Both the position numbers and the translations under genes were made by a program. The notes under the pieces are model-generated. The model saw only the letters and a program-made list of their open reading frames with translations. It was not told the DNA's origin and did no database searches. This document shows positions 46,953-56,188 of a stretch of DNA of 64,000 nucleotides, in pieces. This stretch comes from Sorex araneus (Eukaryota > Chordata > Mammalia > Eulipotyphla > Soricidae): assembly GCF_027595985.1 (NCBI RefSeq), contig NC_073305.1:84141626-84205625 (forward strand), in the 5' to 3' direction. The stretch's first letter is position 1. Each line of letters begins with the position of its first letter.

Positions 46953-49900
46953 GAAGACACAGTTAGCTGGTTGGCTGTGGGGTTTGGTAGACCATATAGG
47001 ATTCCTGGGGTGGAACCCACTTCTGCAAGGCAAGTGCCCAAACTTCTGTACTATTGCTACAGCCTAGCACTGTGTTTTTGTTTGATTATTTGTTTTGTTT
47101 TGGCTTTTTTGGGTCATACCTGGAGATGCTCAGGAGTTACTCCTGACTCTGCACTTAGAAATCACTCTTGGCGGTTCTCTGTGGACCATATAAGATGGCC
47201 GGGATTGAACCTCAGTCGGCCTCATGCAAGGCAAACCCCAACCAGCTGTACTATTTCTCAGGCCCTAAGGCACTGTGTTCTTTAACCTAATAACTGGTCA
47301 ATAATTATTTTCTTAATAGAAATTATCATGTATAATAATAGAACAAAACTATAAACATACATTTTTACCCTAGGCAAATCCTGTTTGTGTAATCTATATT
47401 GATACTAGAAAGCTAAACCTTGGAAAGAATAAAACAAACCTGATTTGATAATAACCGCAAAGCTCTATTGTCAGTTTAGAGAGCATTACCTTTTCCTTCA
47501 AAAAGTCTTTCAAACATAGGCACTTCAGGTCGTTCCGAAAATTGATCACCAAAGTTGACCAGAGCATCTTTAATTGTTTCATATCCAGAAAGCACCACCA
47601 CCTTCTTTGGCCCCATTTGGATACTATAAATGGAGCCATATTTCTGTGAAAGCTCAAGTATAGAAGAAAAGAGAAGCCACTAAAACATTTTCATAATAAA
47701 AATGTGAACTAGATCTTGATCTTTGATAACTTGGTTAATTTCAACAAACCAGTTTTTTGATCTTATGAAATAAGAATATTGAACTAGTTTACTCAGGATA
47801 CTTTTCTGACTGCTGTACCTAATTATTGTATGATTATCATTTGATTGTCTCAACTTTGTCTGAGATTTCATAGTACCTAAGCACTGACATCAGATAATTG
47901 GTTCTTAATCTCTTTTTCTTATACTTTTTCTTTCTGCTTTAGGAAATGTCCACCTAGGTCTCATGGGATAAAAATAATTTTCTCACTACCCCACTTACCA
48001 CCTGATCACTTTATGTATGCCTTGTCCCTTGGGGTGCATTAAGACTAAAGTAGATCCAAGTTAGTTTTGCATTACTGTGACAAGTCTTATGCATTTTCAT
48101 AGTGAAACGTCAAAATGTTAGCATTTCACTTTTATTTCTAATTGAAATATAACAAAACCCCAACAATTATTGTCTCCTAACCATATCTTTTTAGCATGAT
48201 TATCTCCATAAAAGCATATAACAAAATACTGAAGTAGATGTTACCATTATTTCCTTTGTATTGGCAAGGGTGGCTTTCAGAAATCATCCTGCTTTAAGGT
48301 AGCAATGTCAGTAAAACATACATGTTCTATATTACTGGTTGTAGGACTATAATCTTAGCCTGATTGAGGTTCAGGTAGAGAAAAAAATGGGAATTTCTAA
48401 TGTTGCTTTGTACAATAAACCTGATCTTAAAAGATAGCATTAGAATTGTGATAAGAAATGCGGAAGAGTAAAGCAATTTAGTAAGGTAATGTAATTAAAA
48501 CTACAGGAAATGAAAACTAAAATGGAAATTGGAGGCTGTGAGGAAAGTCTTTAAGATAGAACCAAAGTTTATCGGACTATGCCCTACCTGTATAGTGGAT
48601 ATGGCATAGTGAGGTATACAAACCTCAGGGAGGTACATTGTAGGGGACAAAAAAAGGTAGAGGTTAAGAACTGTGAGGAACTGGCCCAGGACAGACCACA
48701 GGAATCTATTTAGCTTTCTTAAGACTCTTTTTACAGGAGCCCGCATTGTAGAAAACTTGTCTATTTGTCCCTGAGCAAGGAATTTGGATACAGGCACCGT
48801 GGGTCGCAAGAAGGGTGGTGGTCAGACCAGATAACAAGACCCATATCACAAGATCCAGGACTGCCCCCAGAACCGGGACATTCCTGAATATTGGCTCAAA
48901 TACTGATCGCTAAAACCATAGGCTAAGGAGTGATGTCCTTTTAAATGGATTGGTTAAGAAAGTTTGTAATATTACAAATCTATTGACTTTGAAATGTGCG
49001 GGCTCTACTGTAAAGGCCAGGGAAGGCCTATGTAAGATCTCCTTTGAAGAAGCTCAAGGTCTTGCCCAACCTGATTGACCTGTGCGTCCACGTAGGTGGC
49101 TGTACCCTGGCTAGCCAGTCTTACAATAAATCCTGCTTGCTGTTTGCAGTCTCTGGAGTCTCTTTGTCAGTAAGGGAGATCTCGATCCGAGCCCTAACAT
49201 TACAAGTGAATAAGGTTTATTTCATTGGTGAAATTATCCTAGTACACTAGCACTAAGGTAGAATTGAGGAACAATGAGAAATAATATTAGAGAATTAACC
49301 TGTGAGTTGACCTTTGAGTGTAGGAGAAAGAACCATAAAATATTATTGGCTGGTTAAGATTAAAAATTCAAATCCTGTATTCTTTAGTTATTAAGAGGTC
49401 AGACTTTTCCAATCATATTTAAAATAAACTATATTTGAGCTTTATCCTGGGTCTCAAATAACGGGTTGATGCTCTTAATTGTGCTTTTTCTATAAACCGT
49501 CTTTATTAATTAATTAAAAGGCTCTAGAATAAGCCTATGACCACAATTCAGCTTCTTTGTAGTAAGGTATTCATGAAATACTTAGAACAAAATGACTGAG
49601 GTAAAGGTTACAAATCATAAGTATTGCAAAAAATCCACTTCAAACAGAAATATATTTATTTAATATAGTTAGAAGAAATTAAATATCAATTTAGAAGAAA
49701 CTAAAATATTAAGTTTCAGGCAGCTCCATTTATTTTGAGTCATCCTTAATTACCTCATTATCTATATAGGAACCAGTTGTAAGTACATGCATGCTAATTA
49801 ATCTGAGGGCAAGAATGATTTATGAAATTATAAATATGTATGAAATGAACAATTAATTATATTTTTACCTCCAGCATGGTTTGATGTGGCCTCTTCAGAT

Positions 49901-50054
49901 TGAGGATGTGCAGGTTTCCAATGATAGGCAAAGGTCTGGGTCCTGGAGGAAAATGTCCTTTGGAAATGTTAGTCATGAAAATTTTAATCTTTAAAATTAA
50001 AATAAGGATTAGGCTCAGAATTGTAAGAATGACTGAACAATCAAAGTCACTCAT
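31019..50054 (-). CDS. CYP2AC1: Cytochrome P450 family 2, CYP2AC1-like (nine exons, 496 aa)
   Basis: A haem-thiolate monooxygenase expected in the endoplasmic reticulum, with electrons from P450 reductase. Substrate unknown. The nine exons join in phase with GT-AG introns throughout and no stop or frameshift. Exon lengths are 186, 163, 150, 161, 174, 142, 185, 142 and 188 bp, the CYP2 gene plan. Motifs: N-terminal membrane anchor (8-21), FPPGP hinge (35-39), helix-C WKTMR (126-130), I-helix AGTETT (302-307), K-helix EVQR (358-361), PQHF (413-416), haem loop FSAGRRMCAG with ligand Cys439. Similarity over the whole length, for example '[15 protein letters not shown]' in exon 6, is to fish CYP2K and mammalian CYP2AC rather than CYP2C or CYP2D. 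C6orf141 about 18 kb beyond its 3' end supports CYP2AC1 by synteny. The subfamily is inferred from memory; CYP2K1-like is the fallback name. Confidence 0.85.
31998..32160 (-). repeat. SINE-A copy
   Basis: Full length, well preserved: 'ggtcacacccggcaatgcac' to 'tgctattgctccagccc'. It lies in P450 intron 8, on the gene's strand. Confidence 0.94.
32208..32373 (-). repeat. SINE-A copy
   Basis: Second copy in tandem with the one at 31998, ending 'gtgctatcgctccagcccc'. The shared flank 'tcaaat(t)atatttattt' suggests insertion into the A-rich tail of the neighbour. Confidence 0.94.
32656..32797 (-). CDS. CYP2AC1: P450 exon 8
   Basis: 142 bp, standard. From [14 protein letters not shown] through FNPQHF to EAFMPFSAG. 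Acceptor 'tttctag', donor gtaaga, ends in phase 1 just before the haem cysteine loop. Confidence 0.96.
32998..33086 (-). mobile_element. Element D copy 2, 3' part (before the L1 insertion)
   Basis: It carries the 3' end of D ('cactgtatcactgtcatccc', 'agtaacgtctccatttgtac'). The element resumes at 33933 after the L1. Confidence 0.8.
33087..33932 (-). mobile_element. 5'-truncated L1 nested in element D
   Basis: L1 tail, 3' UTR and the ORF2 C-terminus in minus orientation, including the family-typical '[14 protein letters not shown]' at 33557-33799. The target-site duplication is cgagccctgagatttta (33933-33949), with its left copy lacking one C (33071-33086). The coding remnant is a short open frame without the catalytic domains. 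Confidence 0.93.
33933..34555 (-). mobile_element. Element D copy 2, 5' part
   Basis: Continues D beyond the L1 with 'gattttagcagcctctcttt', the SINE-B-like block (about 34027-34130) and the GC-rich 5' region, which reaches further ('gaagacagccaggcgcgggg') than copy 1. Confidence 0.78.
35170..35335 (+). repeat. Degenerate SINE-A copy (intron 7)
   Basis: 'gtgcatttatcttgcacctg', 'ccccatatggtcttcgagg' and 'tgctgggtgtggacaac' remain. Confidence 0.75.
35620..35672. repeat. (TTA)n/(TTG)n microsatellite
   Basis: A trinucleotide run that switches from TTA to TTG units, in intron 7. Confidence 0.93.
35870..36095 (+). repeat. Very degenerate SINE-A-like copy
   Basis: 'ggagtaacccccggccattg' and 'cctggtgtggccccaacac' mark the 3' end. 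The 5' part is hard to align. Confidence 0.5.
36228..36395 (+). repeat. Degenerate SINE-A copy
   Basis: 'gtctggagagatagtacaga', 'gggcttgccttgcacttag' and 'agtaagccctgagcacagc' remain. It ends about 260 bp from exon 7. Confidence 0.7.
36656..36840 (-). CDS. CYP2AC1: P450 exon 7
   Basis: 185 bp, one codon shorter than the common 188 bp. Encodes the K-helix [11 protein letters not shown] (Glu358, Arg361) and ends NYYLPK in phase 0. Acceptor 'catccag', donor gtaaga. Confidence 0.95.
37245..37386 (-). CDS. CYP2AC1: P450 exon 6
   Basis: 142 bp, standard. Carries the I-helix oxygen-activation motif [14 protein letters not shown] with Thr306/Thr307. Acceptor 'ctttcag', donor gtaagt, ends in phase 1. 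Confidence 0.96.
37474..37655 (-). repeat. SINE-A copy
   Basis: Minus copy only about 90 bp upstream of exon 6 (intron 5), with 'ctgggaatcgaacccgggtc' intact. It contains a small internal duplication around 'ggttattcttggagggttac'. Confidence 0.92.
37845..37985 (-). repeat. Degenerate SINE-A copy
   Basis: 'ggatcacacctagcaatgct' to 'attatctcccaatccc'. An older copy in intron 5. Confidence 0.7.
38056..38192 (-). repeat. SINE-B, 5'-truncated
   Basis: The 3' end and body are present ('gtcactgtcatcccattgct', 'ggcatatcggatatgccatg') but the tRNA head is missing, as expected for a 5'-truncated insertion. Confidence 0.85.
38268..38358 (+). repeat. SINE-A-like fragment
   Basis: Weak match: 'gggtttgaaccctgacatga' and 'tctcctgagcactgcctgg'. 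Confidence 0.45.
38478..38755 (-). mobile_element. 3' end of an RTE-like LINE (ORF C-terminus)
   Basis: The minus strand carries an ORF remnant with one stop. It reads WIP, stop, NIKRPRD, then [30 protein letters not shown] and finally a PLEQIKDQR end. This is the layout of the C-terminus of RTE-clade non-LTR retrotransposons as I know it. The 3' end then matches the last ~70 bp of SINE-B and element D ('gacgaatggagacgttactg', 'ctcgagcaaatc', then a short tandem tail). No endonuclease or reverse transcriptase domain is present here. It lies in P450 intron 5. Confidence 0.72.
38793..38877 (-). repeat. SINE-A 3' half, interrupted by element D
   Basis: 'gctttttgggtcacacctgg' to 'ggtggtgctca'. 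The rest of the same SINE resumes at 39426. Confidence 0.88.
38878..39425 (+). mobile_element. Element D copy 3, nested in a SINE-A
   Basis: Plus orientation: GC-rich 5' region, then 'ggcctctctccacatgttc'-like sequence, the SINE-B-like block and the RTE-like 3' end, closing with a (GTGATC)n tail. It is flanked by the 8-bp direct repeat ggtgctca (38870-38877 and 39426-39433). The two halves of the host SINE-A match across it, so the borders are those of a real insertion. Confidence 0.82.
39426..39515 (-). repeat. SINE-A 5' half, interrupted by element D
   Basis: 'ggtgctcaggggaccatata' to 'tgctctcgttcctggcc', the continuation of 38793-38877. Confidence 0.85.
39907..40080 (-). CDS. CYP2AC1: P450 exon 5
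   Basis: 174 bp, one codon shorter than the common 177 bp. Two acceptors are possible. The one at 40081 ('ttcttttag') gives [16 protein letters not shown], which fits the family. The downstream 'gctttag' would delete eight residues. Donor gtaatg. Confidence 0.92.
41011..41191 (+). repeat. SINE-A copy
   Basis: Full length with an (AAAT)n tail, in P450 intron 4, antisense to the gene. Confidence 0.94.
41238..41320. repeat. SINE-B tail fragments in inverted order
   Basis: A minus fragment ('ctgagcaggtaccagtaaca' to 'gatacttgttgtta') is followed at once by a plus fragment ('atgaacaacaggatgacagt'). It resembles the inverted pair at 15701-15890. Confidence 0.65.
41395..41649 (-). repeat. SINE-B copy
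   Basis: Full-length minus copy ending 'tgctatcgctccagccc', about 250 bp from exon 4. Confidence 0.94.
41897..42057 (-). CDS. CYP2AC1: P450 exon 4
   Basis: 161 bp, standard. Encodes [19 protein letters not shown], typical of CYP2 helix E. Acceptor 'attgtag', donor gtaact, ends in phase 0. Confidence 0.95.
42407..42794. repeat. GC-rich block between 70-bp direct repeats
   Basis: A ~70-bp sequence starting 'aggctgcttaatggcc' and ending 'ggcttttggcagaaat' occurs at 42407-42476 and again at 42724-42794. The ~250 bp between them is GC-rich (42500-42720), unlike the surrounding intron 3. The family is unknown to me. Confidence 0.75.
42940..43165 (+). mobile_element. L1 3' UTR fragment, plus strand
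   Basis: It is the sense version of the 3' UTR seen elsewhere on the minus strand: 'ggtggtgggaaatgtgcact', 'tcattgtatgaccgaaactt', 'gatgattcaataaataaat'. In intron 3, antisense to the P450. Confidence 0.8.
43736..43965 (+). repeat. SINE-B copy
   Basis: The first ~15 bp of the head are missing; the rest is intact to 'gatgacagtgacagtgacag'. Read in the right frame its end reads [10 protein letters not shown], echoing the LINE at 38478. Confidence 0.9.
44042..44226 (+). repeat. SINE-A copy
   Basis: 'gggtctgagtgatagtacag' to 'tctgggtgtgaccaaaaaaa', in intron 3. Confidence 0.9.
44668..44817 (-). CDS. CYP2AC1: P450 exon 3
   Basis: 150 bp, standard. Encodes [17 protein letters not shown] and the helix-C WxxxR pair that contacts a haem propionate (Trp126, Arg130). 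Acceptor 'ccatcag', donor gtgcgt, phase 1 to phase 1. Confidence 0.95.
45354..45592 (-). repeat. SINE-A fragments
   Basis: A recognisable 3' piece ('ggtcatacctggcgatgcac' at 45365) breaks off at 45418. A second, much older minus piece follows to about 45592. Confidence 0.6.
45970..46514 (-). mobile_element. Solo LTR with 6-bp target-site duplication (intron 2)
   Basis: A 545-bp unit has TG...CA ends ('tgttgcttgaac' to 'ccctaaca') and a perfect 6-bp direct repeat ataaag (45964-45969 and 46515-46520), as in ERVK-like class II insertions. A minus-strand AATAAA (complement of 46095-46100) sets the orientation, the same as the P450 gene. It is unrelated in sequence to LTR family 1. No internal retroviral genes adjoin it. 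Confidence 0.88.
46750..47066 (-). repeat. Old SINE-A-like sequence split by (GT)n
   Basis: 'ggtcacaccaggctgtgctt' to 'aaatgccctatcagccccc' and, beyond the (GT)n, 'aggcaagtgcccaaacttct' to 'ctattgctacagcc'. Confidence 0.6.
46891..46950. repeat. (GT)n microsatellite
   Basis: About 29 perfect GT units in intron 2. Confidence 0.97.
47093..47265 (-). repeat. SINE-A copy
   Basis: 'ttgggtcatacctggagatg' to 'gtactatttctcaggccc', about 225 bp from exon 2. Confidence 0.88.
47490..47652 (-). CDS. CYP2AC1: P450 exon 2
   Basis: 163 bp, the standard CYP2 exon 2 length. It begins at [10 protein letters not shown] after acceptor 'acttgag' and ends in phase 1 in FEGKG with donor gtaatg. Confidence 0.93.
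48815..49199 (+). mobile_element. Partial LTR, plus strand, in intron 1
   Basis: AATAAA (49125-49130) is followed by 'tgcttgctgtttgcagtctc', 'tctttgtcagtaagggaga' and the end 'gagccctaaca', the order of R and U5 in class I (gammaretrovirus-like) LTRs. The 5' edge is not clear and no target-site duplication was found. It is antisense to the P450 gene. Confidence 0.5.
49869..50054 (-). CDS. CYP2AC1: P450 exon 1 (coding part)
   Basis: Residues 1-62. The ATG at 50054-50052 is the first in-frame ATG before a hydrophobic anchor ([14 protein letters not shown]) and the proline-rich hinge. In-frame sequence upstream (to about 50129) has no ATG. It ends in phase 0 at MLE with the donor gtaaaa. Confidence 0.9.
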
Positions 50055-50100
50055 TTTTTTTAAAGAATGAGTAATAATTAAAATGATAGGAATTTTTATG

Positions 50101-50106
50101 CTTATA
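50101..50106 (-). promoter_or_regulatory. Weak TATA-like box upstream of the P450 ATG
   Basis: TATAAG on the minus strand, 47-52 bp upstream of the ATG. The distance would suit the short 5' UTRs of CYP2 genes. The box is imperfect and unsupported otherwise. Confidence 0.2.
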
Positions 50107-50129
50107 ACCTGGCGGAACAGTACCTTCAA

Positions 50130-51246
50130 TGTATTTCAAAACACAACAGCATTGAAAATAACATTTAATTTAACCTACACTCAACTTCTACCGTATTACA
50201 GTTAAAATGAATTAAACCTGATGCAGTATGCTTGTTTTATTTAAGTTCTTCCCCCTCCCCCTCCCTTTGTGATTCAATCTGTTTTATTTCTCCAATAACA
50301 GCTGGAGGGATTCCACCCCCCACCTTGTAAATCAGGGATTTACATTTGAGGATTAAGTTGGAATTTCAGGGAAATTTAAATTTCAGAGAAACATAACATG
50401 TTTAATCTTCAATGTGAAATCTATACTTGTAAAATCCAATTAGTTGCACTGTTTACTATAATACAGCATGCTCTGTGTGGTTGGCTAAATAATAATGTTA
50501 CACAATGAAATTCAAGTTCTTTTAAATGTCTACAGCAGTCCTACCTTTGTGTACTGTGCCTTCCTGGTAACCTCACCCAGCTGACACTCCCCTACTCCCC
50601 TATTTATCAATGGCAGTGTCTTTAAAACCATAGCCAGAGCACAGAAGCACATTGTATATAAACTATATTACCTTATATATGTAAGGACCACACACACACA
50701 CACAGACACACACATATAATATATGACACTAATATGTATTATTATTACATATAAGCTATATATTATATTATATCCATTTATGGCACAGATATTATTTTTT
50801 ATATAGCACAAATGTGATTATTAAGTTTTTTCTCTTAAAGAATAAATATCAAGATTATTATAAATGAAGAAGCTCATTTCTTTTTACTCCCTTAAAAGAA
50901 TTTCAGGAGGTTCTCAGTGCCTTGGGGAAAAAAAGCTTTATGACTTAGTGAGTAGGGCTGGAGGTTTTTGGCACAAATATTTAGCAAGTTAATCCATGAT
51001 CCTCTTTGTGCTTTGGTTTCCTAATTTTAAATTGTAGGAAATAATAGCAATAGATAAATTGATACATTTTTTGTGATGCATTAACAATAGACATATCGAT
51101 CCTAACATATACTGAAATTCAATGCATGGCATTCTTCATTTATTTCCCCTTTTTGTTTAGTGGCAAGCATCCTCCTTTGCTTATATCTGTATTCTCTGCT
51201 ATAGTGGTGAATTATTTTTTAAAGCTTACTGTCATAATTTATAAAG
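50130..51246. other. Region upstream of the P450 gene
   Basis: AT-rich, without a CpG island. It holds a short (CA)n at 50691-50715 and no named repeat. Regulatory sites probably lie here, but none can be identified by eye. Confidence 0.4.
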
Positions 51247-51498
51247 CACTGTAGCACTATCGCACTATCCTCCTGTTGTCCATCGATTTGCTCAAGCGGG
51301 CACCAGTAATGTGTCCATTGTGATACTTATTGTTACTACTTTTGGCATGGGTAGCTTGCCAGGCTCTGCTGTGTGGGCGAGATACTCTAGGTAGCTTGCC
51401 AGACTCCTAGAGATGGGCGGAGGAGTTAAATCTGGTTCGAACCCAGGTTGGCTACATGCAAGGCAAATGCCCTACCCACTGTGCTATTGCTCCAGCCC
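51247..51498 (-). repeat. SINE-B copy
   Basis: 'gtagcactatcgcactatcc' to 'gtgctattgctccagccc'. Confidence 0.93.
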
Positions 51499-51584
51499 AA
51501 TTTAAAAAAACATATATAAAAATGATTTTTTAAATTTATTTTTTTATTAATTATAAAAAATGATTTTTATATTTTACTTATTAT

Positions 51585-51757
51585 TTAGGTTTTTGAGCCA
51601 CAGCTAGCTGTGCTCAGAGCTTGCTCCTGGCTTAGTACTCAGGGATTAGTCGTGGCACGGCTGGGGTTGGGGGGGGAGGTGGTAGTCCAGGGATGCAACT
51701 TGGGTTGCCGTGTGCAAGACAAATGCTCTACCCTGCTGTCCTACTTCTCTGGGCCAA
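51585..51757 (-). repeat. Degenerate SINE-A copy
   Basis: 'tgagccacagctagctgtgc', 'gcttgctcctggcttagtac' and 'tctacttctctgggcc' remain. Confidence 0.65.
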
Positions 51758-52481
51758 TATTGTGGCAGGTTTTAAAAAATTATTTTGTCCTGCATTTAAG
51801 TACGCATCTGAGGATAATTTATTCTAGTTTAGGGTTCTTCAACGTTTTTATTCCCGTGGATTGATTGCTCCATGGACTGGCAGTTTTAGCCAGTGGTTTT
51901 CAACATTTCAACATGTGCAGGCCTGCACTGTTTCTAGTTGACTTGCTCAAGAAAGAAATATTTGGATGGAAGAATCTTTTATATATCACCCTTTCTTCTT
52001 CCCTTTGTGGTGATGATTGGGGTTGGTGGAGTGAGTTTCATACTTGGTTGCATTGTTTCCTGAGGATAAAATACTTTAATTGCAGTGCTCCCACACTCTT
52101 ACTTGTGGTGTCCCTGAACATGCATACTTTGGTGGTGATGTCAGAGATCACAAATGGCAGGGCTGCTGGGACTGCACTTTGATTGTGGGGGGCTGGCAGT
52201 GAATAAACTCTACACTTATGTCTGGAAGGAAACGGCTCTACCACTGAGACATCCCAGGCCGCCACACTGCCTCTTTGATGCAATATTTTCTCATATCTGG
52301 ATTATGACCCCTAATATTGCATATTTACATTTCAGTTTATAAACTAAATTTCTGTAAGGAATTAAATTGTTTTATTTTGGGTATCAGTGGCATCCTGATT
52401 ATGCTGAGGATGAAACTCAGCAGAAGTCAACAAGGAAGGCCTTAACCCCTATACTATCCAGCCCACAAACTTAAATTTCTT

Positions 52482-52759
52482 TTTTTTAATTAATTAATTT
52501 TTTAATTAGTGAGTCACAGTGAGGGTACAGTTACAGATTTATACATTTTCGTGCTCATGTTTCCCTCATACAAAGTTCGAGAACCCATCCCTTCACCAGT
52601 GTCCATTCTCCACTACAAATAAACCCAGCATTCCTCCCACTCCCCAATCCCATCTTCTCCCACCCCACCCTGTTACTGTGGCAGGGTATTCCCTTTTGTT
52701 CTCTCTCTCTAATTAGGTGTTGTGGTTTGCAATAAAGGTGTTGAGTGGCCATTGTGACG
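52482..52759 (-). mobile_element. L1 3' end with target-site duplication
   Basis: Only 278 bp of L1 tail and 3' UTR, flanked by the 14-bp direct repeat aacttaaatttctt (52468-52481 and 52760-52773). Confidence 0.92.
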
Positions 52760-52779
52760 AACTTAAATTTCTTGAGAAC

Positions 52780-53527
52780 CTCCTTCTTCCCTTGTCCCAA
52801 AATATACATAACGATATGGAATTCTCAATGTCTAGAATGGTGCCTGGTACTAAATGAATTTAAGTTATTCAATAAATGAAAAGGTAAATGAACGATTTAA
52901 TTTTTTGGAAGATAATATTTCCTCTGGGATAGTCACTCCTAGTAAGATGGAGTTTGGGAGATCTGATTAATTCTATGTACCATGTACCAAATTCTGCATT
53001 TTAGAGACAAGGAAATTGAGATCTAGAGCATCTATATATTTTAAGGGCTATGCAGCTTCATCCTAACAGAGTTGCAGTTAGGACTCTTCCTGTTACATTG
53101 TTCTTTATACCTCATGGCTGAATACTTCATATCTTGACTCCTTTGGCTTGGCATGGATTTGGAATTCTGGACACAATTTCAATGAACCTGGTATGGAAAT
53201 CTTCTTGGCTAAGGTTTAAATATTTGACCAGTCTAAAAGCAGCAATTACAAGTCCCAAAGAGAGAACTCTGTTTCTTTGTAAGAAATGTGACTTAGTTTC
53301 AGAGCTATCTTTTCAATGACATCCACAGTTAAGTGTTACTAAGGAGGGCCTTTTTCAAAAACAAAGGGAAGAAGAGACACAAAGAATACATGAGGGCATG
53401 TCAGTGAAAATGACTTGTGGTTGAACACTGCAAGTGTCGTATACTGGCAGGCAATATAATAGGTAATAATTAATCTAAACTCTACTTTATTTTTTATCTT
53501 TATTTTTAGCACCTAAAACAAAAATTT
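52780..53527. other. Unassigned intergenic DNA
   Basis: Nothing recognisable. Confidence 0.35.
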
Positions 53528-53692
53528 AGGGCTGGTGTAATAGTACAGCAGGTAGACCTTGCATGCAGCTCACCAAAGTTCAATCCCTAACATCCCATAT
53601 GGTCCTCTGAGCACTGCCAGGAGTAATTTCTGAGTGCAGAGCCAGGAATAACCCCTGAACATTGCTGGGTGTGACCCCAAAACAAAAAAAAA
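53528..53692 (+). repeat. SINE-A copy
   Basis: 'gggctggtgtaatagtacag' to 'ctgggtgtgaccccaaaac'. Confidence 0.9.
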
Positions 53693-54402
53693 TACTTTAG
53701 CAATACTTTTATCTGAAAATCACATAAAAAGAGATCACATTAAAAGAGGAATACCAAGGCTTCAAGAATTTAACTGGTCAACTGAAGAAAGGCAAGATAA
53801 ATGATTTCACTAATATGTTGCATGTTGAGAAAAACTGATTAAATAAGTCAACCTTGTAGATGATAAAACCAGAGTTATAGGACTCAAGTTACCAGAGGCA
53901 GGGGAAAGAAGACACATGGGTAAATCAGGACAAGGGAGCCAATTGTATGGTAGAGGGCAGAATTGAGCATTAATGGTGGACTTAACACAGCATATACATA
54001 CGCTAATTTTCAGTGATGCACACATAAAACTTATGTGATGTAATAATGTAATGTTACTTGAAGAAAATGAAGAAGTAAATAAGTGATTTATATGAGTAGA
54101 AGCCTCTATTTTGAATCTACAAAAAGTGCAGTTTTAGAGATCCCTCATGTTTAATCATTTGTTAGAAAGACTCAAAGGATTCAGGAAAGCCATTATGTTA
54201 ATAAGTATGGTTTATTACAATACAAATAGTGCATAAAAATCAGGCAAGAGAAAAGAATAGGACAGGACTGAGAAAAGTTCCAGGTATAATTTTCCAATTG
54301 TCCTCTCCTAGTTGCATGAAGTAAACAAGGTTTTCTTCTAACAATAATGCATGGTCACATGCGTAAGACTGCCAACCAGGAATAGATTCCACTTCTGGTT
54401 TT

Positions 54403-54568
54403 CTTTTTTTTTTTTTTTCCTTTTTGGGTCACACCTGGCATTGCACCGGGGTTACTCCTGGATTATGCAGTCAGGAATTACTGACATATGCCAGGATGCT
54501 GGGAATTGAACCCAGATCAGCCGTGTGCAAGGCAAATGCCCTACCAGATGTTCTATCACTCCAGCCCT
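54403..54568 (-). repeat. SINE-A copy
   Basis: 'tttttgggtcacacctggca' to 'gttctatcactccagccc'. Confidence 0.92.
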
Positions 54569-54569
54569 G

Positions 54570-56188
54570 ATTTTCGGTTTTCATAACTTTTATTTAACTG
54601 GTTACGTGGACATGGTAAGCCACACCATGGCTGACCCAAGCCTCCATCCCTTCAGAAATTGAGCTGCTATTGCATGATCTGATATCACACCATATTTCAC
54701 ATTGTTAGCATTGATTAGCATGACCCAAGTTTACTGGTTAAATAAGTACAATCTTATCAGACAAAGGACATTCCAAGGGTTGAGGTTACCTCTAGAAACT
54801 GAGTGTAAAAGCCAGACTTCAAACAATGATAGTTTATCATTTCATTTAATATTTGTTTGAATCATGCAATTTTTGTAACTTGTCTATATGGAGCTTTCTA
54901 AAACATCCAATTTATACTCATTTATGTTTTATAAATGCAACTAATTAAAATAGTCATTTTAAAATTGGGTATACTAGGGATATCAGTTACTAAAAAAAAT
55001 AAAAACTGAAAATAAGCACAATAATCTAGATTCTTCATTCAGATGACCTGTCAAATTTTTTTTATGTTACTTAAGTAACCTAAAGGTTAACATCTTAGAC
55101 AATACTTTTTTGGAGTAGTTAATGTGAGGAGGAAGATAGAAATTTTCATTTAGCAGACAAAGAAAAGTCTTTGACTTTACAGCAAAATGCTGGTGAATGA
55201 ATACATGTGCTATTCCTTCTGGCTTTGATTATTCCTCACTAGGTAGCCATGGCAATGTCTAGGTGAACAGGGACTGAAAATAATAGTAAGGTCTCCAACT
55301 TTCATACGAGATAGCACATATATCTCAAGCCAGGTCAGGTTTAAGATACATACATGTACTATAGCAAGGCTATGGTATCAACGGGCTTTGCCATCTATAT
55401 TCATGTAATTACATTCTATGACATAAATAAAATGAAGAAACTGCCTTAAGGAAAAATGTCTCAGAATGTATCCCCTTCTGAGTAAGAAATAAATGTAGTC
55501 ATAAGTCATTTGCACACGTTATTATAATTAACATTCACTCTATGCAATAGTTTGAATAGTCTCAAATATTTTCTTTTCTGAATCTAGATTTTTTAAAATA
55601 ACAGATTAAAAATCTATATGGGTATATGGAAATAAATCTATATGAATCTATATGGATTATCAATTACATTTGTATAAGGGAAATCAGGTTAAAATTCACA
55701 AGAATTTTTGGACGAAAGAATGTGGCAATGTATACAAGACAAAAATAAGATATAATCTATAAAGTAAATTATAAAAATCTATAAAGTAAATTAACAGAGA
55801 GGTTATTATACAAGTATAATTTTAATATCATGGCAACCTATGTAAGCTATATAAGCAATCTATATAAGCAAATAAAAAATCTAAGCCTGCAAATACTTTA
55901 GGTTTTAAATTCAAAATGCTAAAGATAGCAAATCACAAACTTGCAGTCAGGCTTTATTTTGCAATCATTAATTTCCTTGTTTTGTATCTTCCTTTTCTCT
56001 TAGAATTTTTTCCCGAGCTCTTCTTCATGGAACGCATCTAACCACTTCTGCTTTGGTGCTACCAGATTCAAATATATATATTTTGCTCAAAAAGAAAAAG
56101 TAAGAAACTCCAAAAAAAAAAAATTTCAGTTTTTTTTTTGTAATAACACCTAAGGTGAATGTGAAAATGTAGGTAGAGTCTCATTTGC
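54570..56188. other. Unassigned AT-rich intergenic DNA
   Basis: About 1.6 kb with no exon or named repeat. A 'gtaatctatataagcaa'-like local repetition occurs at about 55600-55870. Confidence 0.4.

Noticed and set aside
48501-48809. A 102-codon minus frame beside the intron-1 LTR considered as a retroviral remnant
   Set aside because: No recognisable gag, pol or env motif, and the strand is opposite to the LTR.
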